A stretch of DNA of 64,000 nt from Rhizobium sp. P40RR-XXII (GCF_012641405.1 NZ_JABAII010000020.1:1-64000), one strand, 5' to 3'; shown: positions 24,906-34,029, counted from the first letter of the stretch. The notes: a model not told the origin generated them from the sequence alone. Numbers and translations are program-made.

Positions 24906-26120
24906 CTAGGCGGTTTCGCGAACCAGGGGGCATGTCATGCAATGCCCGCCGCCGCGCCCGCGGCTTAGCTCCGCGCCTTCAATGGTAATCACTTCGACAC
25001 CTTGGCGACGTAGCAGCGTATTGGTGTAGACATTACGGTCGTAGGCGATGACGATGCCAGGTTCGACCGCGACGACATTATTGCCGTCGTCCCATTGTTC
25101 GCGTTCGGCCTCGTAGCGGTCTCCCCCGGTCTGGACGACGCGCAGTTTCTTCAGTCCCATAGCTTCAGCCACGACATCAATGAACGGGGCGTTTTCTTCG
25201 CGGATGTCGATCAACTGATCGCGTTCGCCCGGACGCAGGGAATAGCAACGTAGCAGATCGACGACCGGCGGATACATTGTTACGAGATCGCGGTCACAGA
25301 ATGTAAAAACTGTATCAAGATGCATGTAACTGCGATCGCGCGGCATGAGAGCGGCGATGACCCGTATCGCCAGCCCAGCGGCAAACAGTTGCTTGGCTAA
25401 GGCACTCACTGCTTGCGGGGCTGTTCTTTCACCCATGCCGATAAGAACAACTCCATTGCCGATGGGCAGGACATCGCCGCCTTCCAGGCTTGGAGCTTCT
25501 CCTCCATTTGCGGAAAATATCGGAAAGTTATAATCCTGAAATCGGGAATGGAAGCGGTAGATAGCTTCCACGTTTGCCGCCTCTGGGCGGCGCGCCTGCC
25601 AATACATGGAATTGACTGAGACTCCGCCATAAATCCAACACGAGCTGTCGCGAGTGAAGAGCTGATTGGGCAATGGTTGCAAGACGAAATCTTCTTGCAG
25701 CAATGTTCTCCCACTTAACCCTAATGGCTCAAATGGAAGCTCCGCACGAGAGATGCCTCCGACCAGATAGGTTGAAAGCTGCTTCGATGGCATCTCCCTT
25801 AGCCATGCCTGTACCTCCGCTATCATATCCTCGCCGACACCCGGCGGCTTGATCCTTCGGGCCAAAAGCCATTGTCTTGCTTCGGTCGACTCCAGCGTCT
25901 CGGCGAGAAGATCACCCAGCGAATGGACCACGACATTTCGCTCGCGCAATGCATCCACAAATGCGTCATGCTCCTGCCGGGCTCGTTTGACCCAAAGGAC
26001 GTCGTCGAAAAGGAGGGATTTGCAATTGGCCGGCGTAAGCCGACGCAGGCTGAGATCAGGTCTGTGAACCATCACCTCACGCAATCGGCCAACTTCGGAA
26101 TGCACGCCTAAGTTCATCAT
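24906..26120 (-). CDS. arcA: arginine deiminase
   Basis: The 404-residue enzyme hydrolyses arginine to citrulline and ammonia. Family motifs are present: LFDDVLWVKRARQEHD near residue 40, FTRDSSCWIYGGV, SLEGGDVLPIG (catalytic Asp/Glu region), YMHLDTVFTF with the catalytic His, DGNNVVAVEPG and GGGHCMTCPL with nucleophile Cys at 394. AAGGAGATATAGCA precedes the ATG. It is second in the operon, 12 bp after the antiporter gene and 12 bp before arcB. Confidence 0.96.
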   Translation of the reverse strand: MMNLGVHSEVGRLREVMVHRPDLSLRRLTPANCKSLLFDDVLWVKRARQEHDAFVDALRERNVVVHSLGDLLAETLESTEARQWLLARRIKPPGVGEDMIAEVQAWLREMPSKQLSTYLVGGISRAELPFEPLGLSGRTLLQEDFVLQPLPNQLFTRDSSCWIYGGVSVNSMYWQARRPEAANVEAIYRFHSRFQDYNFPIFSANGGEAPSLEGGDVLPIGNGVVLIGMGERTAPQAVSALAKQLFAAGLAIRVIAALMPRDRSYMHLDTVFTFCDRDLVTMYPPVVDLLRCYSLRPGERDQLIDIREENAPFIDVVAEAMGLKKLRVVQTGGDRYEAEREQWDDGNNVVAVEPGIVIAYDRNVYTNTLLRRQGVEVITIEGAELSRGRGGGHCMTCPLVRETA

Positions 26121-26132
26121 TGCTATATCTCC

Positions 26133-27620
26133 TTAGAAGGGGCTGACCGCACCGATCCACATCTCGTAAGCGGCAACCACTCCGACAGCGACGAGTGCGA
26201 CGGCGAGAATGGCTTCGGCCGGTTTGAAGACCTGCTGGTGCGTCTGGCGGCGTGCGATCACGTAGAAAATAATGCCGGGTGCATAGAGAACAGCGCACAT
26301 AAAAAGGTAGGCAGGGCCGGCGGCATAGACGAGCCACAGACCATAGATGGTGGCAGCAAGTCCCATGATCATCGGACCGGCGCGGCTTTCTCCCCGTTGA
26401 TAGGATTCGCCGGTGAGCGCCAGCTTTGCTGCATAGGCGCCGGAAAAGATGTAAGGCACGAGGATGGCAGCCGAAGCGATAGAGAACAAGGCTTGATAGG
26501 TGCTCTGCTCAAATAGGGTGAGGAATAGAAACGCCTGGACCAGGAGGTTTGTAATCAATAACGAGGTCCAGGGAACACCCTTGCGGCTTTCTTTTGCAAA
26601 GAACGCTGGCATGGTGCCATCCTTGGCTGTTGCGAGCGGGATTTCGGCGGCCAGAAGTGTCCAACTCAGAAAGGCACCCGCGACCGAAATCACCAACGCG
26701 ATATTGATTAGGATAGCACCCCAAGGTCCGACGATTGCTTCGAGTACCCCCGCCATGGAAGGGTTCTTAAGCGCGGCGAGTTCCGGTTGGCTCAGGATGC
26801 CGAGTGAAAGGAGCGATACAAGCGCGTATAGAGCAAGGCAGGTTAGAAAACCTGTAATCGTCGCGCCCGCAATGTCTCGACGGCGTTCTGCTCGGCTTGA
26901 GAAGACACTTGCACCTTCAATCCCGATGAATACCCACAGCGTGATGAGCATCGTACTCTTCACCTGCGTGGTAATGGAGCCGAGGTCTGCGTTGCCAAGG
27001 CCGGAAAAGTCAATAGAGAAGATATTGACTTTGAACGCGACGATCGCCACGCCGATGAACAGGATAATAGGCGCAATTTTCGTTACAGTGACGATCAAAT
27101 TGACGATCGCAGCTTCACGGATGCCCGTCATGATCAGAGCATGCACTAGCCATAGAAGCAGGGATGCGCCAATGATGGCAGGCCATGTATTCCCTTCACC
27201 AAATGAGGGAAAAAAATAGGAAAGAGCACTGAAGACAACGACGGCATAAGATACATTGCCAATCCAGGCGCTCAACCAATAACCCCAGGCGCTGTTAAAT
27301 CCGATGAACGGACCGAACCCCGCTTTGGCGTAGGCATAAGGACCGGCGTTCAGTTCGGGCTTGCGGGTTGCGAGTGATTGATAGACGAAGACAAGGGCCA
27401 GCATTCCGACCGCGGTGATCCCCCAGCCAATGATAATTGCGAGCGGCCCCGCGCCGGACGCGATATTCTGGGGAAGACTAAAGACACCCGACCCGATCAT
27501 GGAGCCAACAACAAGGGCAGTCAGTGACGCGAGTCGAAGCTTGCTCTTATGTCTATCTCTATTGGTGATCGTCGCAGTATCGGCAACTGGCTCCGCCGAT
27601 TTCAGTTGGATTGACGACAT
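26133..27620 (-). CDS. arcD: arginine/ornithine antiporter (APC family)
   Basis: A 495-residue membrane protein with about 12-13 helices. The first helix reads LVVGSMIGSGVFSLPQNIA, the substrate-binding GSGxF motif of basic amino acid/polyamine antiporters. WVFIGIEGASVFSSRAERR marks the loop after helix 6 and FLSWTLLAAEIP the helix 8 region, both typical of ArcD/LysP-like exchangers. It would import arginine in exchange for ornithine. ATG 27620 follows GGGAGAGGCAGCT; the longer upstream frame has no ribosome binding site. The box at 27678 predicts a start 23 nt upstream, so this is the first gene of arcDABC. Confidence 0.94.
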   Translation of the reverse strand: MSSIQLKSAEPVADTATITNRDRHKSKLRLASLTALVVGSMIGSGVFSLPQNIASGAGPLAIIIGWGITAVGMLALVFVYQSLATRKPELNAGPYAYAKAGFGPFIGFNSAWGYWLSAWIGNVSYAVVVFSALSYFFPSFGEGNTWPAIIGASLLLWLVHALIMTGIREAAIVNLIVTVTKIAPIILFIGVAIVAFKVNIFSIDFSGLGNADLGSITTQVKSTMLITLWVFIGIEGASVFSSRAERRRDIAGATITGFLTCLALYALVSLLSLGILSQPELAALKNPSMAGVLEAIVGPWGAILINIALVISVAGAFLSWTLLAAEIPLATAKDGTMPAFFAKESRKGVPWTSLLITNLLVQAFLFLTLFEQSTYQALFSIASAAILVPYIFSGAYAAKLALTGESYQRGESRAGPMIMGLAATIYGLWLVYAAGPAYLFMCAVLYAPGIIFYVIARRQTHQQVFKPAEAILAVALVAVGVVAAYEMWIGAVSPF

Positions 27621-27677
27621 AGCTGCCTCTCCCTTGTGTGAGCCGGGCAACCTCATCATCAGGGAACAGCGGCGACA

Positions 27678-27691
27678 TTGATGCGTGTCAA
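27678..27691. promoter_or_regulatory. FNR/FixK-type box (TTGATGCGTGTCAA)
   Basis: One mismatch. Centre 27684.5 predicts a minus-strand start near 27643, 23 nt before arcD. FNR/Anr control of arc operons is established in Pseudomonas and related bacteria. Confidence 0.82.
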
Positions 27692-27996
27692 TGAAGCGTG
27701 TAAGAATAATTGAAACCGATTGGATACTCTTATCTATCAAGCCGTTCGTCGTTGCGTTCAACGGTCGCAAAATGCTTTGAAGCGCCCATTGAAGATATGA
27801 CTTTATCTCCTGAACGGTCGCAGCCCGATGTGGCCCCTGAGCGAGGCGAGTTCCAAATATTCTTCCCTCGTTACCATTGCGCATCGCCTGAACGACTGGC
27901 GATGCGGGTATTTGTGGTCATCTAAAACGTCTGGTATCGGTCGGTTCGTCAGGGAAGTTGACGCGACGAACTGATATTGACATTCCGAATATGACA

Positions 27997-28317
27997 TTAG
28001 AGTGGATTGCGGGCTAAAGACTGGCAAACTTCGTAGTTCGCCTTCAATTTTGCCCGCTGATCATCCTTCATATCGCAAGAGAAGTCTTTCAACGCCCAAA
28101 ATAGGGCTATCGTCTTGAGATGCGGGGGATCAGTGACCCCATACCGGTACAGGGCAATCAGCCGCACGGCAAAGCCCTCGGCACTATAATCATTGGGATC
28201 GAACCATGGCTGCCCGACGACGAAATCAAATATTCCTTTCAGCGCCTGGATTTCTACAGGCAACAATGCGCTGTTTGCGAGGCGGTGTAAGCGCTCCATA
28301 ATCAGTCTTTCATACAA
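27997..28317 (-). CDS. hypothetical protein (106 aa)
   Basis: A soluble, mostly helical protein with EIQALKGIFDFVVGQPWFDPNDY in part and FAVRLIALYRYGVTDPPHL in the middle. No known domain. It may start at residue 7 (MERLHRLANS); neither start has a strong Shine-Dalgarno. Codon usage and the patterned aromatic and acidic residues suggest that it is real. Neighbours are the arc operon promoter and an SPW protein gene. Confidence 0.5.
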   Translation of the reverse strand: MYERLIMERLHRLANSALLPVEIQALKGIFDFVVGQPWFDPNDYSAEGFAVRLIALYRYGVTDPPHLKTIALFWALKDFSCDMKDDQRAKLKANYEVCQSLARNPL

Positions 28318-28431
28318 AAGAGGGAAATCAACAACTGTACGGGGATCGCAATCTAGGTGAGTGAATTCCGCCCCTCATTGCGGGATCTCCGCCAGCAGCA
28401 GTCCTATCGCGGGTCGAATATATCAGCCCGG

Positions 28432-28791
28432 CTACTCGCCGCCAGTCTCTGGGCGTCGCGAGGCGAAGGCCAGTCCGCTCACCACGATTAGAAGCATCCC
28501 CGCGAACACAAAGCTGAGGTCAAAGAATATATTGTCGTTGAACCGAAACAGCCATGGTGTCACCAGGAGACCAAAACCCAGCATGTACTTCAGCCAATCG
28601 TTCCAAATTTTCGGAGCGACGATTCCGAGTAGCGAAATGCTGACGAGCGTCAGCCCTGCAACTGCTCCAGCTATGTCTGTCGTCATTGACGCCGGAGCAA
28701 GCGAAAAAGTGCTCGGAATGACCCACGGCGATATAAGTATATGGATTCCGAGAAACAGCCCCAGCCAATTTTGCCATTGCGGTTCACGCAT
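28432..28791 (-). CDS. SPW-repeat membrane protein
   Basis: The 119-residue protein has four membrane helices in two SPW modules. Module one is WQNWLGLFLGIHILISPWVIP and module two WLKYMLGFGLLVTPWLFRF (in part): helix, S/T-P-W at its end, then a second helix. The family is of unknown function and common in rhizobia. GGAGGTGAAT places the start at ATG 28791 rather than the GTG six bases upstream. A perfect FNR-type box predicts transcription from about 28810. Confidence 0.82.
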   Translation of the reverse strand: MREPQWQNWLGLFLGIHILISPWVIPSTFSLAPASMTTDIAGAVAGLTLVSISLLGIVAPKIWNDWLKYMLGFGLLVTPWLFRFNDNIFFDLSFVFAGMLLIVVSGLAFASRRPETGGE

Positions 28792-28844
28792 ATTCACCTC
28801 CCGCCAGAAACAAAATAATTCTATGGCAAGGGAATTGAAGCAAC

Positions 28845-28858
28845 TTGATGCAAATCAA
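28845..28858. promoter_or_regulatory. perfect FNR/FixK box (TTGATGCAAATCAA)
   Basis: Exact match. Centre 28851.5 predicts a minus-strand start near 28810, 19 nt before the SPW gene. Confidence 0.85.
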
Positions 28859-29139
28859 GAAAAGTATCGCGACATATTTTTTTTGAAATAATACTTCAAG
28901 GTTGTCACTGAGATGAGCTTGCATGACGGGATAATATTGGAATTTGATCTTTAATATACAGATGGTTTCATCCAAATGTTGGGCTTGGAAAACTCCATGG
29001 CGACGAGCGTGAGTTTGAATCGTTGCCGGTGGGCATGGTCCGTTCTCTGGCCGAGGGGCGTAGTTATGGTACTCCATCGCCTCAACGTGTCGGAAGAGAT
29101 CATGGTGAGTGCAAGTGTTCTCGCCCACCATTCGATCAT

Positions 29140-29535
29140 GACCAAAGCGAGGTTCTTATGGTTCATCCGGAGGTCTATTTTGGCAAATCGCGACTTGGCC
29201 GCTTGGTCGTTCCAAAACGTGAGCACTCAAGCAACGAGCCAACCGCTGTAGCCGCTAGGCGAGAGTTTTCATAGGTGGGCTGGCTAGCGCGGTCCGAACT
29301 TCGCTCTCTCAAACGTCAACGCAGCGGCAAGCTCGTTGCAGCCCTCGCGATGACAGGCGATTTTCAGATCGCAACCCTGCTCAGCCAGTCATTTGAAATC
29401 ATATGGCCGCCGGAGACCAATCATGTTCAATCTTTTGGCGAGATTGAGCGTGCAGAATGGTTCACCCTCGAACAGGCTTTTGCAAAGATCATCCCGGTCC
29501 AACGGCCATTCCCCTATCGGCTCGATCCTTCCTTG
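29140..29535 (+). pseudogene. NUDIX hydrolase relic
   Basis: Fragments in alternating frames read EVLMVHPEVYF, then ANRDLAAWSF, then PKREHSSNEPTAVAARREF followed by a TAG, then SGKLVAALAMTGDF, FEIIWPPE and FGEIERAEWFTLEQA. Together they outline a small NUDIX protein (VLLVHPGGPFWAKKDLGAWSIPKG... REF-EEETG... RAxWFxxxEA). The catalytic REFxEEEG box is cut by a stop right after REF, and at least two frameshifts occur. It lies between two SPW genes. A 256-codon frame starting at 29275 is an artificial join of this relic to the SPW gene. Confidence 0.72.
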
Positions 29536-29688
29536 CGGATAATGGTCAATTTCCGACCGTTCAGTTCACTTGCGTCTGATCGACACGCCAGAGGCCGGAG
29601 GGAAGATCACCAGACCTTGATTTTGATCTTGCGCAATGTGCTGTCGAGCTTCGTGCCGCAATATATCGCCTTAACTTGGAGCGATGCG

Positions 29689-30045
29689 ATGCGAAGTATT
29701 CCCTGGCGGAATGCCGTTATATGCATGGTCGGAGTGTGGCTATGTTTCTCGCCCTGGATATTGGGCTATCTGTTCAGCAGCTCAATGCAAGCTGCCATGG
29801 AGATCTGGAATCTCGTAGTCAGTGGTGCGCTTGTCGCGATGTTGAGCTTAGTTGCGATGATCACATTTCAGCGATGGGAAGCATGGTTCGAAATACTTAT
29901 TTCGGTATGGCTCGTTATGTCGCCTTGGTTACTCGGATTTCAAGCTCAACCCTTGGTAACGCTGAACCTCCTGTTGAGCGGAGGCATTATCTTCGTCACA
30001 TCAATATGGGCTTTGAGCAAGGTGGGTCATGGAAAAGAATGGTAG
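29689..30045 (+). CDS. SPW-repeat membrane protein
   Basis: The 118-residue product has two SPW modules: MVGVWLCFSPWILGYLF and ILISVWLVMSPWLLGFQ, with the S-P-W triplet intact in both, and four hydrophobic helices. GGAG at 29678-29681 gives seven-base spacing to ATG 29689 and settles the start, although the frame is open for 400 bases upstream through a NUDIX relic. No FNR-type box is seen directly upstream. It is related in layout to the minus-strand SPW gene at 28432-28791. Confidence 0.78.
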   Translation: MRSIPWRNAVICMVGVWLCFSPWILGYLFSSSMQAAMEIWNLVVSGALVAMLSLVAMITFQRWEAWFEILISVWLVMSPWLLGFQAQPLVTLNLLLSGGIIFVTSIWALSKVGHGKEW

Positions 30046-30249
30046 TTCGTGACTGATTTCCGTAGAAGTCGGGGCGACCCTCCGGAACAGTTCGGGAGGC
30101 GGCAGCTTGCGAAACAGAACGACGGGCCGCCAGTAAGGGATGAGCTGAAGCAAGGAGAGTCGAAAAACACTGACTCCTGCCCGCAATCGCGATGCGCGAA
30201 GACGTATTTTTGAGACCACGAACAGTGATGTGATCAAGGGATTAAGCCA

Positions 30250-30429
30250 ATGCCTTACACCTCCAAGCCGCGCGTTTCCGTTTCCGTCGTCAGGCATCTA
30301 CCAATACGCGCCTACGAAACCTATCGCGCGGCATTCAACGATGCATGGCGCGAATATGCCGATCGTGACATGCGGCGTGAATAGATTGCACATCGGGTCG
30401 TATGGCCTCCGGTCAAGCGGGCTTATTGC
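30250..30429 (+). pseudogene. ChaB-like gene with an in-frame amber codon
   Basis: From ATG 30250, preceded by AAGGGATTAAGCCA, the frame reads MPYTSKPRV, VRHLPIRAYETYRAAFNDAW and REYADRDMRRE, then TAG, then in the same frame IAHRVVWPPVKRAY. ChaB proteins read MPYxSxxDLPExVRxHLP..AQxIYxxAFNxAWxEYxD, end ..AHrVAWAAVKxxY, so the gene is complete except for one stop codon about 16 residues before its end. The N-terminal part also shows two or three unusual changes. It may yield a truncated 44-residue protein. Confidence 0.62.
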
Positions 30430-30460
30430 GTTAGAAGAGCGACGATTGGGTTGCGCGAAC

Positions 30461-30474
30461 TTGAGTCAAATCAA
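30461..30474. promoter_or_regulatory. FNR/FixK-type box (TTGAGTCAAATCAA)
   Basis: One mismatch. Centre 30467.5 predicts a plus-strand start near 30509, 15 nt before the DUF2267 gene. It lies in the decayed end of the ChaB-like sequence. Confidence 0.68.
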
Positions 30475-30523
30475 CGCCCCGGCGCCTCGCTCACGGTTCG
30501 TTATCGTTCGAATGGAGATCTGA

Positions 30524-30964
30524 ATGAGTTACTTTCCGCTACGCACCTTTCCGGATGCTGCCCAGCAAGCCAACTTATGGGTCCACGAACTGGCCGATCG
30601 TCTTAATTGCGAACAGCGGGAGGCCTACGAGGTTCTACGAACGGTTTTGCAGGTGCTGCGCGATTCAATGACGGTGCATGATTTAAGTGAATTTGCCAAT
30701 TATTTGCCGGTGCTTCTTCGGGGAATTTTTTTCGAGAATTGGCATCCAGCAGCAGCGACCTCCGCTCGCAATAGTACCGAACACTTTCCTGCAGCCGTCG
30801 CCGCACGGCTGGATTGTAGTGAGCCTGAAGGCCGGGACGCTATTGCAGAGGTATTCAAGTTGCTCGAGCTTCGGGCAAACCCGTTTATCGCCGAAAAGCT
30901 TCGCGCGTTGCCGCGGACAGCACTTTCATCGCCTATGTCCGCAGGTAGCACGCCGCCAGGCTAG
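30524..30964 (+). CDS. DUF2267 protein
   Basis: A 146-residue soluble protein. DUF2267 features are AYEVLRTVLQVLRDSMTVHDL, NYLPVLLRGIFFENW (the LPxLxRGxxxxxW block) and a C-terminal helical repeat DAIAEVFKLLE. The family is of unknown function and common near stress-response genes in rhizobia and mycobacteria. GGAGATCTGA precedes the ATG. The FNR-type box predicts a 15-nt leader. Confidence 0.83.
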   Translation: MSYFPLRTFPDAAQQANLWVHELADRLNCEQREAYEVLRTVLQVLRDSMTVHDLSEFANYLPVLLRGIFFENWHPAAATSARNSTEHFPAAVAARLDCSEPEGRDAIAEVFKLLELRANPFIAEKLRALPRTALSSPMSAGSTPPG

Positions 30965-31070
30965 CGATAGGCATTTCTTCACGGTGGTGATTGCGAAATG
31001 ACGGGGAAAGGGATTTTCTCGTCGAAACAGCTTTTGCAGTTGGCATTGTCGCGGTGCTGCATATACCTCT

Positions 31071-32666
31071 TCAATCCGTAGCATGCTGAAGCGCCTTTCT
31101 AACACGCCTCAAGATAATCGCCCTGCGTTTTTCATCGGCTGCCTGCCGGAGTTCTTCGTCAAGATCGAGGACGAGCGACTGGTAGTCGTTATGCCAATCA
31201 AAGTGCCCGACTTCTTCAGCGCGCAACCTAGGGGGTGAAGTGGTCGCAACGCTCGCGACGGCCCCATCCTTTGTGAGGTGATATGCACTGTCAAGTTCTG
31301 GCTCGAGCACAATGGGGACGCCTCGATGTCCGGATATCCGGCTACTCAGCTGGCCGATCGCCGCCGGCTCGCCATGGACAAGAAACAATCCCTTGCGGAT
31401 CGGTAGTCTTGCGAGGATCCAATTCTCCAATTCAGTCGCATCCGCATGGCCGCTGTAAGCATCCAACGACTGGATCGTTGCCCTCACGGCAATCTGTTCA
31501 CCTTGAATCTTCACTGCATGCGCTCCATCCTGCAGGATACGCCCCAAGGTGCCGGCGGCCTGGAAGCCGACCAGCAATATTGTTGCCTCGTCGTGCCAAA
31601 GCCAATTCTTGAGGCGATGTCGTATGCGGCCTGCCTCGCACATTCCGCTTGCTGCAATGATGATATGAAATCCGTGAATGAGATCGATTGCTTTCGATTG
31701 CTCAGCGGTCTCGGTGAAGCGAACGTTCTTCGCATTTAGTGCTCGAAGAAGAAGATCGCTATTCGACAATGAGCGAGCGTGTCGTTTGAAGACGGAGGTT
31801 GCTCGCGATGCGAGCGGGGAATCTATAATGATGGGGATGCGCTGCAGCTCGTTGGCATCCATCAATGTATTTAGGTCGGCCAGCAGTTCCTGTGTGCGTT
31901 CGACAGCAAAGGAAGGAATAAGCAGCGCACCATTCGGATGGTAAGCCTGGCTCACGATCTGGCGAAGCTGCCTGCGTCGCGCTTCTGGCGACGCGTCGTC
32001 CCTTTCCCGGTCGCCGTAAGTGCTTTCGCAAATGAGGTAATCGAAGTCCTCTGGAGCTTCGGGAACAGCCTCGAACAACTTGTGTTGCGGCCCGATGTCA
32101 CCGGAAAACAGCATGCGGATCGTCCCGTCGCTGGAAACGAGCTCAAGTTCGACGGACGCCGAACCAAGTAGATGGCCCGCATCCCAAAAGCGAAATCTAA
32201 GAGCGCCTTCTGTCTCCTGCCATTCCTTGTATCCAATCGAACGAAACTGTGTCATTGCAGCTTGCGCATCGGCGACCGTATAGATCGGCTCAATCATTTG
32301 CCGGAACCGGGACTTGTTTCGCCGATTCAACTGCTCGACTTCCATTTCCTGTATATGCCCTGAATCCTGCAGCATGATTGTACAGAGATCGGATGTCGCA
32401 GCCGTGCAATAGATCGGTCCCTGGAAACCCGCTTTTACCAGCTTTGGCAGCAAGCCTGAATGATCGATATGGGCGTGGGTCAGGATGACTGAATGTATCG
32501 ATGAAGCTTCGAAAGGGAAGGGGCGATAATTCAGCTCCTTTTCTGTTTTCGAGCCTTGAAACATCCCGCAGTCGATCAACGTTCGCGTGCCTGCGTGTTC
32601 GAGCAGGAAACAAGATCCCGTCACGGAGCCAGCAGCGCCATGAAAGCGCAAAAGGGGATCAGCCAT
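31071..32666 (-). CDS. metallo-beta-lactamase/beta-CASP RNase-like protein
   Basis: The 531-residue protein has the two-metal site motif THAHIDHSGLLPKLV, FWDAGHLLGSASVEL and FSGDIGPQ, followed by a beta-CASP domain (residues about 230-360) with SPLASRATSVF and the SGMCEAGRIRHRL motif, then DAYSGHADATEL as motif C and HGEPAA. Such proteins (YSH1/CPSF73-like) cut or trim RNA from the 5' side. ATG 32666 has AGGAAAGTC upstream. It follows the DUF1488-like gene by 88 bp and likely shares its FNR-type promoter. Confidence 0.9.
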   Translation of the reverse strand: MADPLLRFHGAAGSVTGSCFLLEHAGTRTLIDCGMFQGSKTEKELNYRPFPFEASSIHSVILTHAHIDHSGLLPKLVKAGFQGPIYCTAATSDLCTIMLQDSGHIQEMEVEQLNRRNKSRFRQMIEPIYTVADAQAAMTQFRSIGYKEWQETEGALRFRFWDAGHLLGSASVELELVSSDGTIRMLFSGDIGPQHKLFEAVPEAPEDFDYLICESTYGDRERDDASPEARRRQLRQIVSQAYHPNGALLIPSFAVERTQELLADLNTLMDANELQRIPIIIDSPLASRATSVFKRHARSLSNSDLLLRALNAKNVRFTETAEQSKAIDLIHGFHIIIAASGMCEAGRIRHRLKNWLWHDEATILLVGFQAAGTLGRILQDGAHAVKIQGEQIAVRATIQSLDAYSGHADATELENWILARLPIRKGLFLVHGEPAAIGQLSSRISGHRGVPIVLEPELDSAYHLTKDGAVASVATTSPPRLRAEEVGHFDWHNDYQSLVLDLDEELRQAADEKRRAIILRRVRKALQHATD

Positions 32667-32754
32667 GACTTTCCTCATTCCATTTGGTGACTTGGGCCAA
32701 CAGTTCAAATCCTTGCGCGCAACGTTTCCGGCGCAGGAAAGCAGGTCGGTGGCC

Positions 32755-33030
32755 CTATCGAAGTTCTCTCCATTTTGTCACGTCGTTGGAGGTGATCAGG
32801 ATGCGACCATCCGGTTTGATCTCGCCGCGATCATATTTCGTGCTGGCAATATCGCTGAGCACGCCGATATATTCCTGCAAACGGCTTTCGTCGCAACGCG
32901 GCGGAAATGCCAGGTCGAGAAGCGCTTGTTTCGTAACAAGAGCGAGCTTGTTCATGGTCCCTGTATTCATGACCAGCAAGGCTTCGTTGCCGGATGACTT
33001 CATCATTCCCGTTACCAGCTTAAGCGGCAT
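32755..33030 (-). CDS. DUF1488-like small protein
   Basis: The 91-residue product reads MPLKLVTGMMKSSGNEALL and then LVTKQALLDLAFPPRCD, IASTKYDRGEI and GRILITSNDV, a layout like DUF1488 (xALxDxF...Ixx.A..KYx.G....G.vxIxxxDv). The frame is open to 33081, but TTTGGAGGAATCA lies just before ATG 33030, and the FNR-type box predicts a start site near 33064, downstream of the longer start. Both point to 33030. It precedes the beta-CASP gene. Confidence 0.65.
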   Translation of the reverse strand: MPLKLVTGMMKSSGNEALLVMNTGTMNKLALVTKQALLDLAFPPRCDESRLQEYIGVLSDIASTKYDRGEIKPDGRILITSNDVTKWRELR

Positions 33031-33098
33031 TGATTCCTCCAAACTCTGCTTCATGATGTCGGAGAAATCAGTATGCGCCATATACCCAGCCCAGTGCT

Positions 33099-33112
33099 TT
33101 GAGCGATGTCAA
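33099..33112. promoter_or_regulatory. FNR/FixK-type box (TTGAGCGATGTCAA)
   Basis: Keeps TTGA-N6-TCAA with two outer changes. Centre 33105.5 predicts a minus-strand start near 33064, 34 nt before ATG 33030. Confidence 0.55.
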
Positions 33113-33261
33113 AGCGCTGTCTCGCTGTAGTGATTGCGTTGTTCGACTTGTTGCTCGTTGATCGGCAAGTCCTGCGCAGGAACCCTCAGGTGGGACGACC
33201 ATCACGACTAGGAACAGGGACGCCTGCCGGACACAAATGCGAAATTGGCACGGACAGCCTT

Positions 33262-34029
33262 CTAAGTCGCATTGTAGAAAGTTCCTCCAAGCAGGGAAAT
33301 TGTTCCAAAGACAAGGCCGGCTGCGATAATGAGGCAAATTGCCGCCGCGAGCAGCGATCCGCCGCGCGCCTCATTGCGTTCGACATAATACGCACGCTTC
33401 TTGCGCCCAGTAACCATCGCACCGATGAGATTGTCGCGCTTGATGAACTGATAGAAGAGGTTTGCCGCGATGTGCACGACGGCAAGTCCGACAATAGCGA
33501 CATAAAACCATGTCGCGTGGATAGAGGCCGCCCAACTTGAAATGGCGTCACCCGCTGCGTCGGCAAAGGGTCCCGTTGCTGTCACTCCATCACTGGAAAA
33601 AAGCCCGAGTAGTCCTTGAACGGCACAAGCTAAAAGCAATCCGACAACCATCAGCCCCCCCACTGGATTATGACCGAGATAGCGCTCAGCCCTGTTCCTG
33701 CTCAATGCTCTGAAATAGTTCCATATGATGGATGGCGAGCGCACAAAGCTTGAGAAGCGGGCGGTCGTGCTTCCAACGAAGCCCCAGAGAATTCGGAAAA
33801 CCACAAGTACGAGAATACCGTAGCCCGCCGTCTTGTGGACGACCATCTTGGGATCATCGAAGCCACTTGATATCCAGGCTATTATGATAAGCGCGACAAG
33901 CGACCATTTGAAAAGACGTGTGGGAAGATCCCACGCCCGGACATACTCATTCTTTGCCGAGGAAGCGTCGACGCCGCTATCTGAATGCTCATCACAATAG
34001 TCGTCAATCACGTATCGTTGTTCGTTCAT
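33262..34029 (-). CDS. cytochrome b561-type membrane protein
   Basis: The 255-residue protein resembles diheme cytochrome b561/hydrogenase b-type subunits. After a 30-residue acidic lead, VRAWDLPTRLFKWSLVALI opens helix 1, HKTAGYGILVLVVFRILWGFVG holds a heme His in helix 2, and HATWFYVAIVGLAVVHIAANLFY supplies further His ligands; a fifth helix ends the protein. It lies 33 bp after the cytochrome c-prime gene, so the two probably form an electron-transfer pair between quinone pool and periplasm. Confidence 0.88.
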   Translation of the reverse strand: MNEQRYVIDDYCDEHSDSGVDASSAKNEYVRAWDLPTRLFKWSLVALIIIAWISSGFDDPKMVVHKTAGYGILVLVVFRILWGFVGSTTARFSSFVRSPSIIWNYFRALSRNRAERYLGHNPVGGLMVVGLLLACAVQGLLGLFSSDGVTATGPFADAAGDAISSWAASIHATWFYVAIVGLAVVHIAANLFYQFIKRDNLIGAMVTGRKKRAYYVERNEARGGSLLAAAICLIIAAGLVFGTISLLGGTFYNAT

